Shown here in pieces: positions 39,853 to 49,144 of a DNA stretch of 64,000 bases (its first letter is position 1; each line of letters starts with the position of its first letter). This DNA is from Pectobacterium atrosepticum. GTDB taxonomy: Bacteria; Pseudomonadota; Gammaproteobacteria; Enterobacterales; Enterobacteriaceae. The position numbers and the translations under genes were made by a program. The notes beneath the pieces were generated by a model. The model was not told where the DNA came from, did no database searches, and worked only from the letters and a program-made list of their open reading frames with translations. The stretch lies in assembly GCA_019056595.1 (NCBI GenBank), contig CP036163.1, forward strand, positions 3,720,001-3,784,000, written 5' to 3'.

Positions 39853-41382
39853 TTATTTCTTGCTGAACTTCATATAATCAAGGGCGCTTTCTGCCGCAAT
39901 ACGACCTGAGTTGAGCGCAAAGCCAAACGTGCCGCCGCCTAACAGCAGGTCATAGGTGTCGCCATACATGCCAGCGGCATCATTACCTGTGACGTACAGG
40001 CCCGGAATGACCTCGCCGGATTTATCTATCGCCTGCATTTTTTCGTTGATCTTCACGCCGCCTAATGTGCCCAGCGCGGCGGGCTGCATTCTCACCGCAT
40101 AGAACGGGCCGGTTTTTATCGGACGCAGGTAATCCATATTTTTGTTGAACACGTCATCCCGTTTTTGCGTCGCAAACTTGTTGTTTTCTTCCAGCGTATT
40201 CTTCAGCACGCTGGCATCCACGCCCATCTCTTTCGCCAGCCCGTCAATGGTGGCGGATTTGAAGACGAAGCCGCGATTTTTCTGACTTTCCTTCGTAAAT
40301 TCGCTATCGAATTTTGTCAGCTTGGTATTGGCAATAACCCATTCGCCAATCGGCACATCAATGCCGTCTTCGACGTAATGTTTACGGGATGTCTCGTCAA
40401 AAATGGAGTACATGATGCCGCCCGCTTTTGACAACGCGTTGCCGGAGTGTGGCCAGATGATGACGTTAGATTCATCGGTAAAGCGGCGGCCGTGTTGATC
40501 AATCCACAGATAGGGCTGACGCGCGGCGGCCAGCAGGTGAGAGTTAGGCGCATAGTCTGGTAGGCCGGGGCGATAGGCTTGCAGCAGACCCATGCCGTCC
40601 GGTTTGGCACCGGCTTTCCAGGCCATATTAATCCCGTCGCCGTCTTTACCGACGTTGCCAACCATAATGGTGTCGGGGAAGGCGGCATATTTTTGCAGCA
40701 TCTCTTTATTGTTGGCGTAGCCGCCAGTGGCGATGATGACGGCCTTGGCGTCTATCTGGAAGGTGTTGCCGTCGCTATCTTGTGCGATGACGCCCGTGAC
40801 TTTGCCGTCTTTCACGACCAGATCTTTACCCGCCGTTTTCACCAACGTGGTGACATCCATACTTTTAAACTGCTCATGGAATGTCTTAATCAGGTGGCGT
40901 CCGTGGCCGGGGCCGTCGATCACATGCCAGGTCAACATACCGCCGGGGCCGCCGGGGCCGATGTATTCAAACTTGATGCCTTTCGATTTCACCCACTCAA
41001 TTGTATCCGCTGAGCGATTCACGAAGGCGCGAACCACAAAGGGGTTTGCCATCCAGTGGCTATAATCCATGATGGTTTTAAACGCCATATCAGGCGTCAC
41101 TATAATCCCCTGACGTTTCTGCATGCTGCTGTTGGCGGCGAAGATGCCTTCGGCAAAGTTACCCGTGCCACCGACGATCGGCTGTTTTTCCAGTAAGACG
41201 ATTTTCGCCCCTTTTTCTGCGGAGGCCATGGTTGCCGAGGTACCAGCCGCGCCTGCACCGATAATAACGATGTCGGCACTTTTCGGGATTTCCGGCTTTG
41301 CTGCGTCCGCTGCCTGTGCGGTAGACCAGCTCATCATCGAGAGACAGAGCGTCGCGAGTACACTTTTTCTGAAGCGTTTCAT
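39853..41382 (-). CDS. Periplasmic FAD_binding_2 flavoprotein reductase (fumarate-reductase-like, substrate unknown)
   Basis: A 509-residue exported flavoprotein. MKRFRKSVLATLCLSMMSWS gives a Sec signal (cleavage near AQA-AD); then the FAD Rossmann motif VIIGAGAAGTSATMA and the fumarate reductase/succinate dehydrogenase fold. The start at 41382 has an AAGGAAAA site. No FMN_bind or heme domain is fused. By eye, the fumarate-active-site residues of Shewanella flavocytochrome c are not kept: the TRD arginine region reads RFTDESNVII, HHTMGG reads ALGTLGG, and NRLGG reads YDLLLGGG. So it probably reduces something other than fumarate. It is last in a five-gene operon with NrfCD-like proteins and a flavinylated carrier. 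Confidence 0.85.
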   Translation of the reverse strand: MKRFRKSVLATLCLSMMSWSTAQAADAAKPEIPKSADIVIIGAGAAGTSATMASAEKGAKIVLLEKQPIVGGTGNFAEGIFAANSSMQKRQGIIVTPDMAFKTIMDYSHWMANPFVVRAFVNRSADTIEWVKSKGIKFEYIGPGGPGGMLTWHVIDGPGHGRHLIKTFHEQFKSMDVTTLVKTAGKDLVVKDGKVTGVIAQDSDGNTFQIDAKAVIIATGGYANNKEMLQKYAAFPDTIMVGNVGKDGDGINMAWKAGAKPDGMGLLQAYRPGLPDYAPNSHLLAAARQPYLWIDQHGRRFTDESNVIIWPHSGNALSKAGGIMYSIFDETSRKHYVEDGIDVPIGEWVIANTKLTKFDSEFTKESQKNRGFVFKSATIDGLAKEMGVDASVLKNTLEENNKFATQKRDDVFNKNMDYLRPIKTGPFYAVRMQPAALGTLGGVKINEKMQAIDKSGEVIPGLYVTGNDAAGMYGDTYDLLLGGGTFGFALNSGRIAAESALDYMKFSKK

Positions 41383-41492
41383 GATGTTTTCCTTGATGTT
41401 ATTAATATTTTTACAACACGGTGTGTTACCGCCGCGTTCCCACTGCCGTATTTCGCGCATGGAGAGCGTCGCACGTGGAAAACCCAACGGGA

Positions 41493-41852
41493 TTAATTCG
41501 CTTTAGCCTGCGAGTACGCATCTTCCGCCGCTTCATGCACTGCACCACTGGTCATCGTGGCACCCGACACGCCATCAACCTGTATGCTCTGCTTTTCGGT
41601 CATAGTTTTTGCGAGTTCGATTGCCGCTTCCCCGCCGACTTCTGGTGTCTCTTCAGGTGCATCAATGGTCGATTTGAGGACTTTCCCCTGTGCATCGATA
41701 TCGAGCGTGACGGTGACATCGCCGCCGATACCCTGTCTGGCGGCAGAATAGGTACCAGCTTTAAAATTCCCTTCTTGTGCGACTGCGGTTTCTACTGCGA
41801 ATAAAAAGCAAAGTGGCAAAATGGCTGAGAATGTTTTCATATAACTTTTCAT
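41493..41852 (-). CDS. Small exported FMN-binding protein with covalent flavinylation motif
   Basis: A 119-residue protein: Sec signal peptide (about 1-25, cleavage near AVA-QE), then one FMN_bind domain. Residues 93-101 read DGVSGATMT, matching the ApbE motif Dxx(S/T)GA(T/S)xT, so Thr101 should carry FMN through a phosphoester bond. It is a likely one-domain electron carrier between the NrfCD-like module and the FAD reductase encoded 110 bp downstream. In UrdA-type urocanate reductases this domain is fused to the reductase; here it is separate. ApbE itself is not in the window. Confidence 0.85.
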   Translation of the reverse strand: MKSYMKTFSAILPLCFLFAVETAVAQEGNFKAGTYSAARQGIGGDVTVTLDIDAQGKVLKSTIDAPEETPEVGGEAAIELAKTMTEKQSIQVDGVSGATMTSGAVHEAAEDAYSQAKAN

Positions 41853-41897
41853 ATAAGTAAGAGAGTCCCGTTGGTTTGAATGAGGTGAATAACTACG

Positions 41898-43274
41898 CTA
41901 TCTCCCATGAATCAAGTGATAGCCGTCGTCGTTATTGAGAGGCCTGAATATCAGGCAGCAAATCGGTAAGCCAATGCCGAGTAATAAAAATAACAGGCTG
42001 AAATGGTTAAGATTGAAGATGATTTCGAACTGAGAGAGAAAACGTAATAGTGGAAACGTCAGCGTCATACTGAGCATGACGGAAAGTAGTTGGCTAATGG
42101 TCAAAAGGTTATTACCGCTGTGATACGTGCTGTTATTCAGATTACTGAAAGCCAGCGTACTTTCAGCTGAATATAACGTCGAAATCAGCACGCCTAACAG
42201 CATGGCGATAATGCCGATGAGGTGCATCGATCTCTCTTGCACCGCCGCGCTCAACGCGAGCACGCATAGCGACGTTACGCTGGTTGTCAGCATCAACAGC
42301 CGCCGATAGCCAATACGCTTGACCAGCGGCTCAAACAGCAGCTTTGACAACAGCGCACCACTGGAAAAGAGCAGCAGAATCAGGCTGGTTTCTGCTGGCT
42401 TACAGGCCAGCGTCGTTTGCAGCATGAGTGAGAGCACAACGGGTATTGATGCCAGTAGCGTTCGCGTCACGATGCCGCCAATGACGCCGACAGAAAAGGT
42501 TCTGATGCCAAACAGTGCGCGCGGGAATAATGCTGTCTCTGCAATGAGATGTTGTCGGTAGTAAAGAAAAACCAAACCCAATGTGCTGCAAGACAGAAAT
42601 AACATGACGAACGTTGGCAGTATATTTCTCGTGGCGGTGGTTAGCATGAACGCCACAAGGAATAACATCAAAATGGGAAAGGCAACTTCATAGGCACCCG
42701 TGCGTGACGACTCTTTAGTCGTCGCAACAGGAATATATTTGGTTGCCAGAAAAAAGCAGAGTAAAGCCAGCGGGATATTAACGAAAAAAATAGCCTGCCA
42801 GGATAGAAAATTAACCAGAATATTACCGAACACGGGGCCGATTAGGGGGCCGAGTAATCCCAACAAGGTCACCCGATTAAGAAAGCGTAATTTCAGACTC
42901 TGCGGCGTGGTACGTAATATCACAGTTCTGATGATGGGCAGCATGAGCGCACCGCCTATGCCTTGAATAAAGCGGTAAAGGCTTAAACTGCCGAGCGTGG
43001 TGGCCGTCATACACAGCAGCGAGCCGAGCGTGAAAATGGCAATCGCTATCTGGTAGGTTTTTCTATCTCCTAGCCGTTCCGCCAGCCAGCTATTAGCCGG
43101 CGTAAACGCGACAACCGTGACAATGTAGGAAATCACGATCGTTTCCATATTCAATACCGGCTGGTGCAGCGACTGCGCAATAGCGGGAATGGCGATATAC
43201 ACCATGGTGGTATCCAGGGATTGCATGAAAAAGGTGGCTGAAGCAATCCAGAATAAGACCCATGACGTATTCAT
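41898..43274 (-). CDS. MFS transporter, DHA2 (14-helix drug exporter) family
   Basis: A 458-residue membrane protein with many hydrophobic segments. LDTTMVYIAIPAIA is the DHA2 motif D1, LAERLGDRKTYQ is motif A, and LGLLGPLIGPVFGNIL is the exporter motif C. Its start abuts the NrfD stop and it lies 45 bp before the FMN protein gene, so it belongs to the operon. Inference: it exports the substrate or the reduced product, or protects against a phenolic. A drug-resistance role by chance proximity is possible but unlikely given the tight packing. Confidence 0.82.
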   Translation of the reverse strand: MNTSWVLFWIASATFFMQSLDTTMVYIAIPAIAQSLHQPVLNMETIVISYIVTVVAFTPANSWLAERLGDRKTYQIAIAIFTLGSLLCMTATTLGSLSLYRFIQGIGGALMLPIIRTVILRTTPQSLKLRFLNRVTLLGLLGPLIGPVFGNILVNFLSWQAIFFVNIPLALLCFFLATKYIPVATTKESSRTGAYEVAFPILMLFLVAFMLTTATRNILPTFVMLFLSCSTLGLVFLYYRQHLIAETALFPRALFGIRTFSVGVIGGIVTRTLLASIPVVLSLMLQTTLACKPAETSLILLLFSSGALLSKLLFEPLVKRIGYRRLLMLTTSVTSLCVLALSAAVQERSMHLIGIIAMLLGVLISTLYSAESTLAFSNLNNSTYHSGNNLLTISQLLSVMLSMTLTFPLLRFLSQFEIIFNLNHFSLLFLLLGIGLPICCLIFRPLNNDDGYHLIHGR

Positions 43275-44237
43275 TTAGGCCACCGTCATTTGTCCGGCAT
43301 AAAGCACGAACAGTCGTAGCAGGAACACGCCGAACAGACTCATGACGGCTAAGGTAATCACTTGCCCTTTGCCGGAATGGGCAGAAGGTTTGCGTACCCG
43401 ATTGGCAATGGATGGGATCACAATGCCGATGCCGATAATGCCAATCCAGAATACGCTTCCCCAGAAGCCTGACAGCGCGGTCTGGGCGGCGACAACTTTT
43501 TGCCCGCCGCCAAGCAGCAGCCCGACAAAAAACGCCAGCAGCAGGAACAATTCGGCATACACCACTGGGGTTTCTACACGATGGATGAAATGCAGGGAGA
43601 GTGAATTCCCTGAAGTATGACGCCCCCACGCGCTGGCCAGCAGTATGACGGCAATACCGGATGTCGTACCGGATACTAAAAACAGGACGGGCAAGACGGG
43701 ATTGTTCAGCAGCGGGAACGATTTCAGCGCGGACAGCAGAAAGCCGGTATAGCAGCCGAGTAGGATTGCCAAGACCAGCAGCAGGTTTTCAATCACCGCG
43801 GCGTTTTTGACGATAATTGCGGTTAATCTACGCGCTCGTGCAGCCAGTGCGGGCCGGTGCCAGACGGTCTCAAGCTGAGTCAGCCATACGTCATGATAAA
43901 GCGTGATGAGCCACAGCAGCATTACAACGAAATACACCTGAAAGAGCATCACGCCAAGCGACATGATGGAGGTGGGATTGTAAAAGACCATCAAATACCA
44001 AAAGGTCAGCGGCTTAGTCAGGTGAAAAATCAGAATCACGAGCCCGAGGATCACGGCAAGCGGTGCCACGATGGCCGTGGCTTTGATAACGCGATTACTG
44101 CCGTGGTATTCGGTAGGAACGTAGTGCCTAAGGAGCAGAGACAGCGACACCATCCCCGACGAGATACCAACCAGAAGAAGATAAACGGCGATGGGCCAAT
44201 CCCAGACCAGCGTGTCGAACGTGAAGGCGTTATGCAT
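43275..44237 (-). CDS. NrfD-like membrane quinol dehydrogenase subunit
   Basis: A 320-residue polytopic membrane protein with eight or more hydrophobic helices, of the NrfD/PsrC family (WDWPIAVYLLLVGISSGMVSLS). These proteins oxidise menaquinol or ubiquinol and hand electrons to an iron-sulfur partner, here the overlapping NrfC-like gene. No nrfA or nrfB (nitrite reductase) is nearby; the partners downstream are flavoproteins. That makes an NrfCD module repurposed for a flavin reductase. Confidence 0.85.
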   Translation of the reverse strand: MHNAFTFDTLVWDWPIAVYLLLVGISSGMVSLSLLLRHYVPTEYHGSNRVIKATAIVAPLAVILGLVILIFHLTKPLTFWYLMVFYNPTSIMSLGVMLFQVYFVVMLLWLITLYHDVWLTQLETVWHRPALAARARRLTAIIVKNAAVIENLLLVLAILLGCYTGFLLSALKSFPLLNNPVLPVLFLVSGTTSGIAVILLASAWGRHTSGNSLSLHFIHRVETPVVYAELFLLLAFFVGLLLGGGQKVVAAQTALSGFWGSVFWIGIIGIGIVIPSIANRVRKPSAHSGKGQVITLAVMSLFGVFLLRLFVLYAGQMTVA

Positions 44238-44943
44238 TGTCGATTACTCCTCGTTTCCCAGGCATACGATAGAGTTGAGGTTCGGTGCCCAAATAAACCT
44301 TGGAGCGGTAGGTCGCGTTGCTCTCGATCATCTTGGCAATGTTGCTTTCAGGGTCGTTGAGATCGCCAAATACCAACGCTTTAGTGGGGCAGATTTCGAC
44401 GCAGGCGGGCTGTTTCCCTGCCGCCAGATTGGTTTCCCGACAAAAATTGCATTTGTCTGCTGTTTTCGTGACGGGGTTGATGAAACGCACATGATAAGGG
44501 CACGCGGCAATACAGTAGCGACAACCCACGCAGCGTTTATCGTTGACGTCAACAATGCCGGTGAGCGCATCTTTAAAGGACGCCCCCGTTGGGCAGACGG
44601 CAACGCAGGGCGGATTCTCACAGTGCTGGCAGGACTTACGGAAAAATTGCTTGATGGCGCGCGTTTTCTCGACGGCGGGAATGTCGACGGTTTGCAGTAT
44701 GTCCAGCCGGGTTACGCCATCAGGGACGTTATTCGTCTCTTTGCAGGCCTTGATACAGGCTTTGCATCCGATACAACGCATTTCGTTATGTAATAAGCCA
44801 TATTTAACGGCTAATTTACCCTGCGTTTTTTCTGGCTCATTTTGAGCTTGTACGAGACCGATATTTCCACTAACGGCAATCGCACTTCCCATATAGGCAA
44901 TAAAACGACGGCGAGATAATTCTTCCATATCATAAATCTTCAC
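44230..44943 (-). CDS. Tat-exported NrfC-like ferredoxin with four [4Fe-4S] clusters
   Basis: A 237-residue protein with a twin-arginine signal SRRRFIAYMG and four Cys-rich cluster motifs: CIGCKACIKACKE, CQHCENPPCVAVCP, CVGCRYCIAACPY and CNFCRE...CVEICP. It is highly similar to E. coli NrfC along its length. The start is GTG 44943 or ATG 44928; the latter gives MEELSRRRF, more typical of a Tat signal, and neither has a strong ribosome site. It overlaps nrfD-like by 8 bases. First gene of the operon, so the promoter lies in 44944-45461. Confidence 0.88.
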   Translation of the reverse strand: MKIYDMEELSRRRFIAYMGSAIAVSGNIGLVQAQNEPEKTQGKLAVKYGLLHNEMRCIGCKACIKACKETNNVPDGVTRLDILQTVDIPAVEKTRAIKQFFRKSCQHCENPPCVAVCPTGASFKDALTGIVDVNDKRCVGCRYCIAACPYHVRFINPVTKTADKCNFCRETNLAAGKQPACVEICPTKALVFGDLNDPESNIAKMIESNATYRSKVYLGTEPQLYRMPGKRGVIDNA

Positions 44944-45119
44944 ATTGAGGTGATAGCCGCGCGAACACCCAATTTTTCATGGATGTTATTAACCCAGCGA
45001 TAGCGTTAATATTTCGCAGTTTGACGCTAATAGAAAAACAGTGGTCAATCATTATGATGAAAATAATAAATAGGCCATGTTGTTATTGTGGTTTTATTGG
45101 AGCATGGCGATAAAAGGCT

Positions 45120-45141
45120 AAGTGTGCGTTTGGTCACATTT
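45120..45141. promoter_or_regulatory. CRP site upstream of the NrfCD-like/flavin reductase operon
   Basis: AAGTGTGCGTTTGGTCACAT(TT) fits the 22-bp CRP consensus: TGTG-N8-CACA with a perfect right half TCACATTT. It is about 190-200 bases before the operon start. Confidence 0.65.
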
Positions 45142-45160
45142 ATTTTTTTGTAGTTACCTA

Positions 45161-45184
45161 TATAACAAACATCGATTTGTTATA
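45161..45184. promoter_or_regulatory. Perfect AT-rich dyad, possible operator
   Basis: TATAACAAA (45161-45169) and TTTGTTATA (45176-45184) form perfect 9-bp arms around CATCGA. It lies about 20 bp upstream (for the minus-strand operon) of the CRP site. A LysR or other dimeric regulator could bind. The rest of 44944-45380 holds no gene I can support. Confidence 0.4.
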
Positions 45185-45380
45185 TATGGAATTAAATTGG
45201 TCGTTTATTTATTTCTTAGAAGGGTTGTTTTTAGGAGGCAGCGTTTCCATTGTCGTGGTTTGTTTTTTTATCTTTCTGCTTGCGATTATAGTGAGTAATT
45301 GATGTATATCAGATTATACGTTTTTTTATCCGCTAATGATGGCGTTTAAATTGATGGTGGTATTTTCTTTGCAACAAATA

Positions 45381-45413
45381 AAAAACGTTAGTGCTTATTT
45401 GGCACTAACGTTT
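45381..45413 (-). terminator. Terminator of the esterase gene
   Basis: Arms AAACGTTAGTGC (45383-45394) and GCACTAACGTTT (45402-45413), perfect over 12 bp; the minus strand continues TTTTATTTG. It separates the esterase transcript from the downstream operon. Confidence 0.82.
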
Positions 45414-45461
45414 ATGTAACATAAGTAATTAAGAATAGAAAATCTTAATGGTAGGTTGGCA

Positions 45462-46427
45462 TCAGGGTTTTAAGTGTTTATCAAGAAAGCGGACGGTAAT
45501 TTTCATGATGTCCGGTTGCAGCCAATGTTGCCCGCCGTGCTCTGCGTCCTTAACGCTGTAATAGGTCGATTCGATATTTTTCTCTCTAAGAGCCTGATGC
45601 AGTCTCTCGGTCTGACGTGGAGAAACCACCGTATCGTTCGTGCCGTGCATGATCAGAAATGGGGGCGTTGCACTGCTGATAAAGTTAATAGGGTTAGCGG
45701 CGGCTGCTTTTTCAGGATAGCGGGTGATTGCGCCTCCTTCATTAAATACAGAGGTACCGTTGACCCAAATAGCTTCTGTCGCAGAAGGTGAAGCGTGCCT
45801 CTGGACGACATCATCAGGGAAACCTTCTCCCACCAGCGTCAGGTCGGATAGCCCATAAAAATCAATCGCGGCTTGAACATCACTGCTTTGGTCGAGGTTA
45901 TCGCCTTTATCGTAGGTTTTTGAGCCATTTGTCGCTCCGGCAAATGCTGCCAGATAGCCTCCCGCAGAGGCACCGAAAACCGCAGCGTGTTGGCCGTCAA
46001 TGCCGAATTTTTTCGCATTGGCGCGCAGATAACGAATAGCGGATTTTACATCTTCCAGCGGCGCGGGGAAAAGAACGGTAGGGGCGACACGATATTCCAT
46101 ACTGGCAACCACATAACCCGCTTCGGCAAGGTTAAGACGCTGTTGCAGATAATTATCTTTATTGGCATTAACGAATCCGCCACCGGTAATGAATAATACG
46201 ACGGGAAGCGCTGTTTTCGCTTCGGGCTGAAGAATATCCATTTTTAATGCAACATTCGGATAGCCACGCACCGATACCTGAGAATAAACGACATCAGAGA
46301 TTAATTTCACCGACGTTGTTTCCTGCTTTACGCTAATGTCATGCTGAGTCTGTGCTGCACTTATTGCTGTTGCCCCCATCATTGCCAATGATGCTAATCC
46401 TATTTTTGTTGTTTTCGGATAATTCAT
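45462..46427 (-). CDS. Exported alpha/beta hydrolase, feruloyl/acetyl-esterase-like (BD-FAE/HSL type)
   Basis: A 321-residue hydrolase with a Sec signal (about 1-25, cleavage near ISA-AQ). The oxyanion motif TGGGF (81-85), nucleophile GASAGG (Ser154), Asp265 in NDTVV and His297 in EHGG make a complete catalytic triad. The family includes bifunctional feruloyl/acetyl xylan esterases and lipases. It lies upstream of a periplasmic flavin reductase operon, separated by a terminator and promoter region. Inference: it releases aromatic or acyl acids from plant esters for that reductase. Substrate cannot be proved from sequence. Confidence 0.82.
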   Translation of the reverse strand: MNYPKTTKIGLASLAMMGATAISAAQTQHDISVKQETTSVKLISDVVYSQVSVRGYPNVALKMDILQPEAKTALPVVLFITGGGFVNANKDNYLQQRLNLAEAGYVVASMEYRVAPTVLFPAPLEDVKSAIRYLRANAKKFGIDGQHAAVFGASAGGYLAAFAGATNGSKTYDKGDNLDQSSDVQAAIDFYGLSDLTLVGEGFPDDVVQRHASPSATEAIWVNGTSVFNEGGAITRYPEKAAAANPINFISSATPPFLIMHGTNDTVVSPRQTERLHQALREKNIESTYYSVKDAEHGGQHWLQPDIMKITVRFLDKHLKP

Positions 46428-46608
46428 GTTTTAAGTCCTTTTGTTAGGGGTTTGTAAACTTTTTCGATTTGTAAGGGATGATGTTATTATTTGTAAAAAT
46501 AATATTAAAAAATCTTTAATGTTATGGGTGTCCGTCTTGGCTAATAAATTATTTCCTTATTGATAATAAGTTGACTATATCTACCATTAACGTTATTCCT
46601 CATTAATT

Positions 46609-46630
46609 AAATGTGCATCTAATCACATTT
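46609..46630. promoter_or_regulatory. Near-consensus CRP site between esterase and LysR genes
   Basis: AAATGTGCATCTAATCACAT(TT): 22 bases with perfect outer halves AAATGTG and TCACATTT. It sits in the 401-base divergent region (46428-46828), which also holds an ERIC element and otherwise no gene. Confidence 0.75.
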
Positions 46631-46670
46631 GATTATTTACAAAACCTTATAATTGTTATCATAGGTGATG

Positions 46671-46796
<126 letters not shown>

Positions 46797-46828
46797 TAAA
46801 TGAGGCAGTTGATGCGTAATATAAAACA

Positions 46829-47728
46829 ATGTTTAGCATAAAGCGTGTGATTTATTATCAGGAACTCATCCGGGTCGGGAGTTTCACCAAGGCGGCGAAA
46901 GCGCTGAATATCTCTCAGGCTTTTTTGTCACAGGAGATCGCGCGCCTAGAGATTGAAACGGAAAGAAAACTGATTAACAGAACCACTCGGCAGTTTTCTC
47001 TGACGCCATTTGGGCAGATCTTTGCTGACAAAATTCAGGGGATGATTAAAGAACATTATGAGCTGGAACAGTTCGTTAGCAGCTATGAGGAAAGCACGGA
47101 CGGCGCACTGCTGGTTGGGGTGATCCCAATTTTTAATCGTCTGGCCCACTACAATATGTTTAACCTGTTTCAGAAAGCCTATCCCAATATTGATATCTCT
47201 TTTATTGACGGTGTGAGTACCGATTTACTGGAAAGGGTGCGCAACGGCGAGATCCACCTGTCTTTCTCGACGCCTTTCGATGAATACCTGAACGATCCTT
47301 TGTTTCATCACACTATTTGCCAGATTGATGACATTGTTGCCGTGATGGCGACGTCGCATCCCTTGGCTGACAATAAGACGCTAAGCCTGCCGCAACTGGT
47401 AAAAGAAAAGCTGATCGTTCCGCAGAAAGGGACGGGGGAGCATGCCGCCGTTTCTGAATCCTTCACCAGACAGGGCATCAACCCCAGCTACTTTCGTGAA
47501 TGCAGCAACATGGACATCATTATGGATCTGGTGATGAACCTATCCGGCGTGGTCTTCCTCTGTTCGTCTGTCGCCAAAAGCCTGACTGCTTACGACGTCG
47601 CGGTTATTCCGCTGGAAGAGCAGTTAAAAAGGACTTTCGCCATTAGCTATCTGAAGCGCAGCGTGAACATTCCCATGGTGCGTCTGTTTTTGGATTTTCT
47701 GCAAGATTACAGCGAGTCTGTTCGGTAG
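46829..47728 (+). CDS. LysR-family regulator divergent from the esterase gene
   Basis: A 299-residue LysR protein: helix-turn-helix about 18-40 (FTKAAKALNISQAFLSQEIARLE) and a substrate-binding effector domain (about 90-295). It is divergent from the esterase and next to the flavin respiratory operon, so it is the obvious candidate to sense the substrate and activate both. It could instead control the downstream rspAB cluster, but that has its own GntR regulator. Confidence 0.83.
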   Translation: MFSIKRVIYYQELIRVGSFTKAAKALNISQAFLSQEIARLEIETERKLINRTTRQFSLTPFGQIFADKIQGMIKEHYELEQFVSSYEESTDGALLVGVIPIFNRLAHYNMFNLFQKAYPNIDISFIDGVSTDLLERVRNGEIHLSFSTPFDEYLNDPLFHHTICQIDDIVAVMATSHPLADNKTLSLPQLVKEKLIVPQKGTGEHAAVSESFTRQGINPSYFRECSNMDIIMDLVMNLSGVVFLCSSVAKSLTAYDVAVIPLEEQLKRTFAISYLKRSVNIPMVRLFLDFLQDYSESVR

Positions 47729-47800
47729 CGCATTTTATCCCCTCCCTCGATTCATTCAGTTTCCGCTTCCCGCTATTCACACGTTTTAGGTAAATGTTGC

Positions 47801-47832
47801 AAATGTGAATAAATGTGAGGCGATTCAAATTA
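47801..47832 (+). promoter_or_regulatory. Tandem AAATGTGA elements, possible CRP site for rspAB
   Basis: AAATGTGA occurs twice, 10 bp apart (47801-47808 and 47811-47818). The second with ATTCAAATTA makes a partial CRP site whose left half is perfect and right half weak. It lies about 70 bases before the rspA start. Confidence 0.35.
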
Positions 47833-47900
47833 TCGTCATCAATATACTTGTATGGTAGTCAGCATAAACGAATAGCTATATGCACAGAAGGATAAGTAAC

Positions 47901-49115
47901 GTGAAGATTGTCAGCGCTGAAGTGTTTGTCACCTGCCCGGGGCGGAACTTTGTCACCCTGAAGATTACGACAGATAGCGGATTAACCGGCCTTGGTGATG
48001 CGACGCTCAACGGGCGTGAGCTGCCGGTCGCCTCTTACCTCAAAGATCATGTGTGTCCGCAGCTTATCGGCCGTGATGCGCACCAGATCGAAGACATTTG
48101 GCAGTATTTCTATAAAGGCGCTTACTGGCGTCGTGGCCCGGTAACCATGTCCGCGATTTCCGCTGTCGATACCGCGCTGTGGGACATCAAGGCTAAAGCA
48201 GCCAACATGCCGCTCTACCAATTGCTTGGCGGTGCATCGCGCACGGGTGTGATGGTGTATTGCCACACGACGGGTCACTCGATTGATGAAGTGCTGGATG
48301 ATTACGCGAAACATCGCGACCTAGGCTATAAAGCGATTCGCGTGCAGTGCGGTGTGCCCGGCATGAAAACCACCTACGGCATGGCCAAAGGAAAAGGGCT
48401 GGCGTATGAGCCAGCGACGAAAGGCAGCTTGCCGGAAGAGCAACTGTGGTCCACGGAAAAATACCTCGATTTCACGCCGAAGCTGTTTGAAGCCGTGCGC
48501 GACAAATTTGGCTTCAACGAACACATGCTGCACGACATGCACCACCGCCTGACGCCGATTGAAGCGGCGCGTTTTGGTAAAAGCATTGAGGACTATCGCC
48601 TATTCTGGATGGAAGACCCGACGCCGGCGGAAAATCAGGAATGCTTCCGTCTAATTCGTCAGCACACCGTCACGCCGATTGCGGTGGGAGAAGTTTTCAA
48701 CAGCATCTGGGATTGTAAGCAGCTAATCGAAGAACAACTCATCGACTACATCCGCACTACGATTACCCACGCGGGCGGGATTACCGGCATGCGCCGCATC
48801 GCCGACTTTGCGTCGCTCTATCAGGTACGCACCGGTTCGCACGGCCCGTCGGATCTGTCGCCTGTTTGCATGGCGGCGGCGCTGCATTTTGACCTCTGGG
48901 TGCCAAACTTCGGCGTGCAGGAATATATGGGTTACTCGGAGCAAATGCTGGAAGTGTTCCCACATAGTTGGACATTCGATAACGGTTATATGCACCCAGG
49001 CGAAAAGCCAGGTTTAGGCATTGAGTTTGATGAAAAGCTGGCAGCCAAATATCCCTATGACCCCGCGTATTTGCCGGTTGCCCGTCTGGAAGATGGCACG
49101 TTGTGGAATTGGTAA
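47901..49115 (+). CDS. rspA: Enolase-superfamily sugar-acid dehydratase RspA (mannonate dehydratase family)
   Basis: A 404-residue enzyme nearly collinear with E. coli RspA. Metal ligands and catalytic residues of the ManD family are visible: HDMHHRL (Asp, His), [11 protein letters not shown] (Glu) and AVGEVFNS (Glu). I start at GTG 47901 ([11 protein letters not shown], as E. coli MKIVKAEV), 9 bases after an AAGGA site; an ATG at 47880 adds seven unrelated residues. E. coli RspA has weak or no mannonate dehydratase activity in vitro and was first named for starvation sensing, so the true substrate is uncertain. Confidence 0.93.
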   Translation: MKIVSAEVFVTCPGRNFVTLKITTDSGLTGLGDATLNGRELPVASYLKDHVCPQLIGRDAHQIEDIWQYFYKGAYWRRGPVTMSAISAVDTALWDIKAKAANMPLYQLLGGASRTGVMVYCHTTGHSIDEVLDDYAKHRDLGYKAIRVQCGVPGMKTTYGMAKGKGLAYEPATKGSLPEEQLWSTEKYLDFTPKLFEAVRDKFGFNEHMLHDMHHRLTPIEAARFGKSIEDYRLFWMEDPTPAENQECFRLIRQHTVTPIAVGEVFNSIWDCKQLIEEQLIDYIRTTITHAGGITGMRRIADFASLYQVRTGSHGPSDLSPVCMAAALHFDLWVPNFGVQEYMGYSEQMLEVFPHSWTFDNGYMHPGEKPGLGIEFDEKLAAKYPYDPAYLPVARLEDGTLWNW

Positions 49116-49144
49116 GAGTGGAACGGGTAATAAGAGGCCAAAAC

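Noticed and set aside
39853-41382. Classical soluble fumarate reductase
   Set aside because: The fold fits but the expected fumarate His/Arg residues are not seen, and no heme domain is present.
43275-44943. Nitrite reductase (nrf) operon
   Set aside because: NrfC-like and NrfD-like genes are present, but no NrfA or NrfB cytochrome is near; the partners are flavoproteins.
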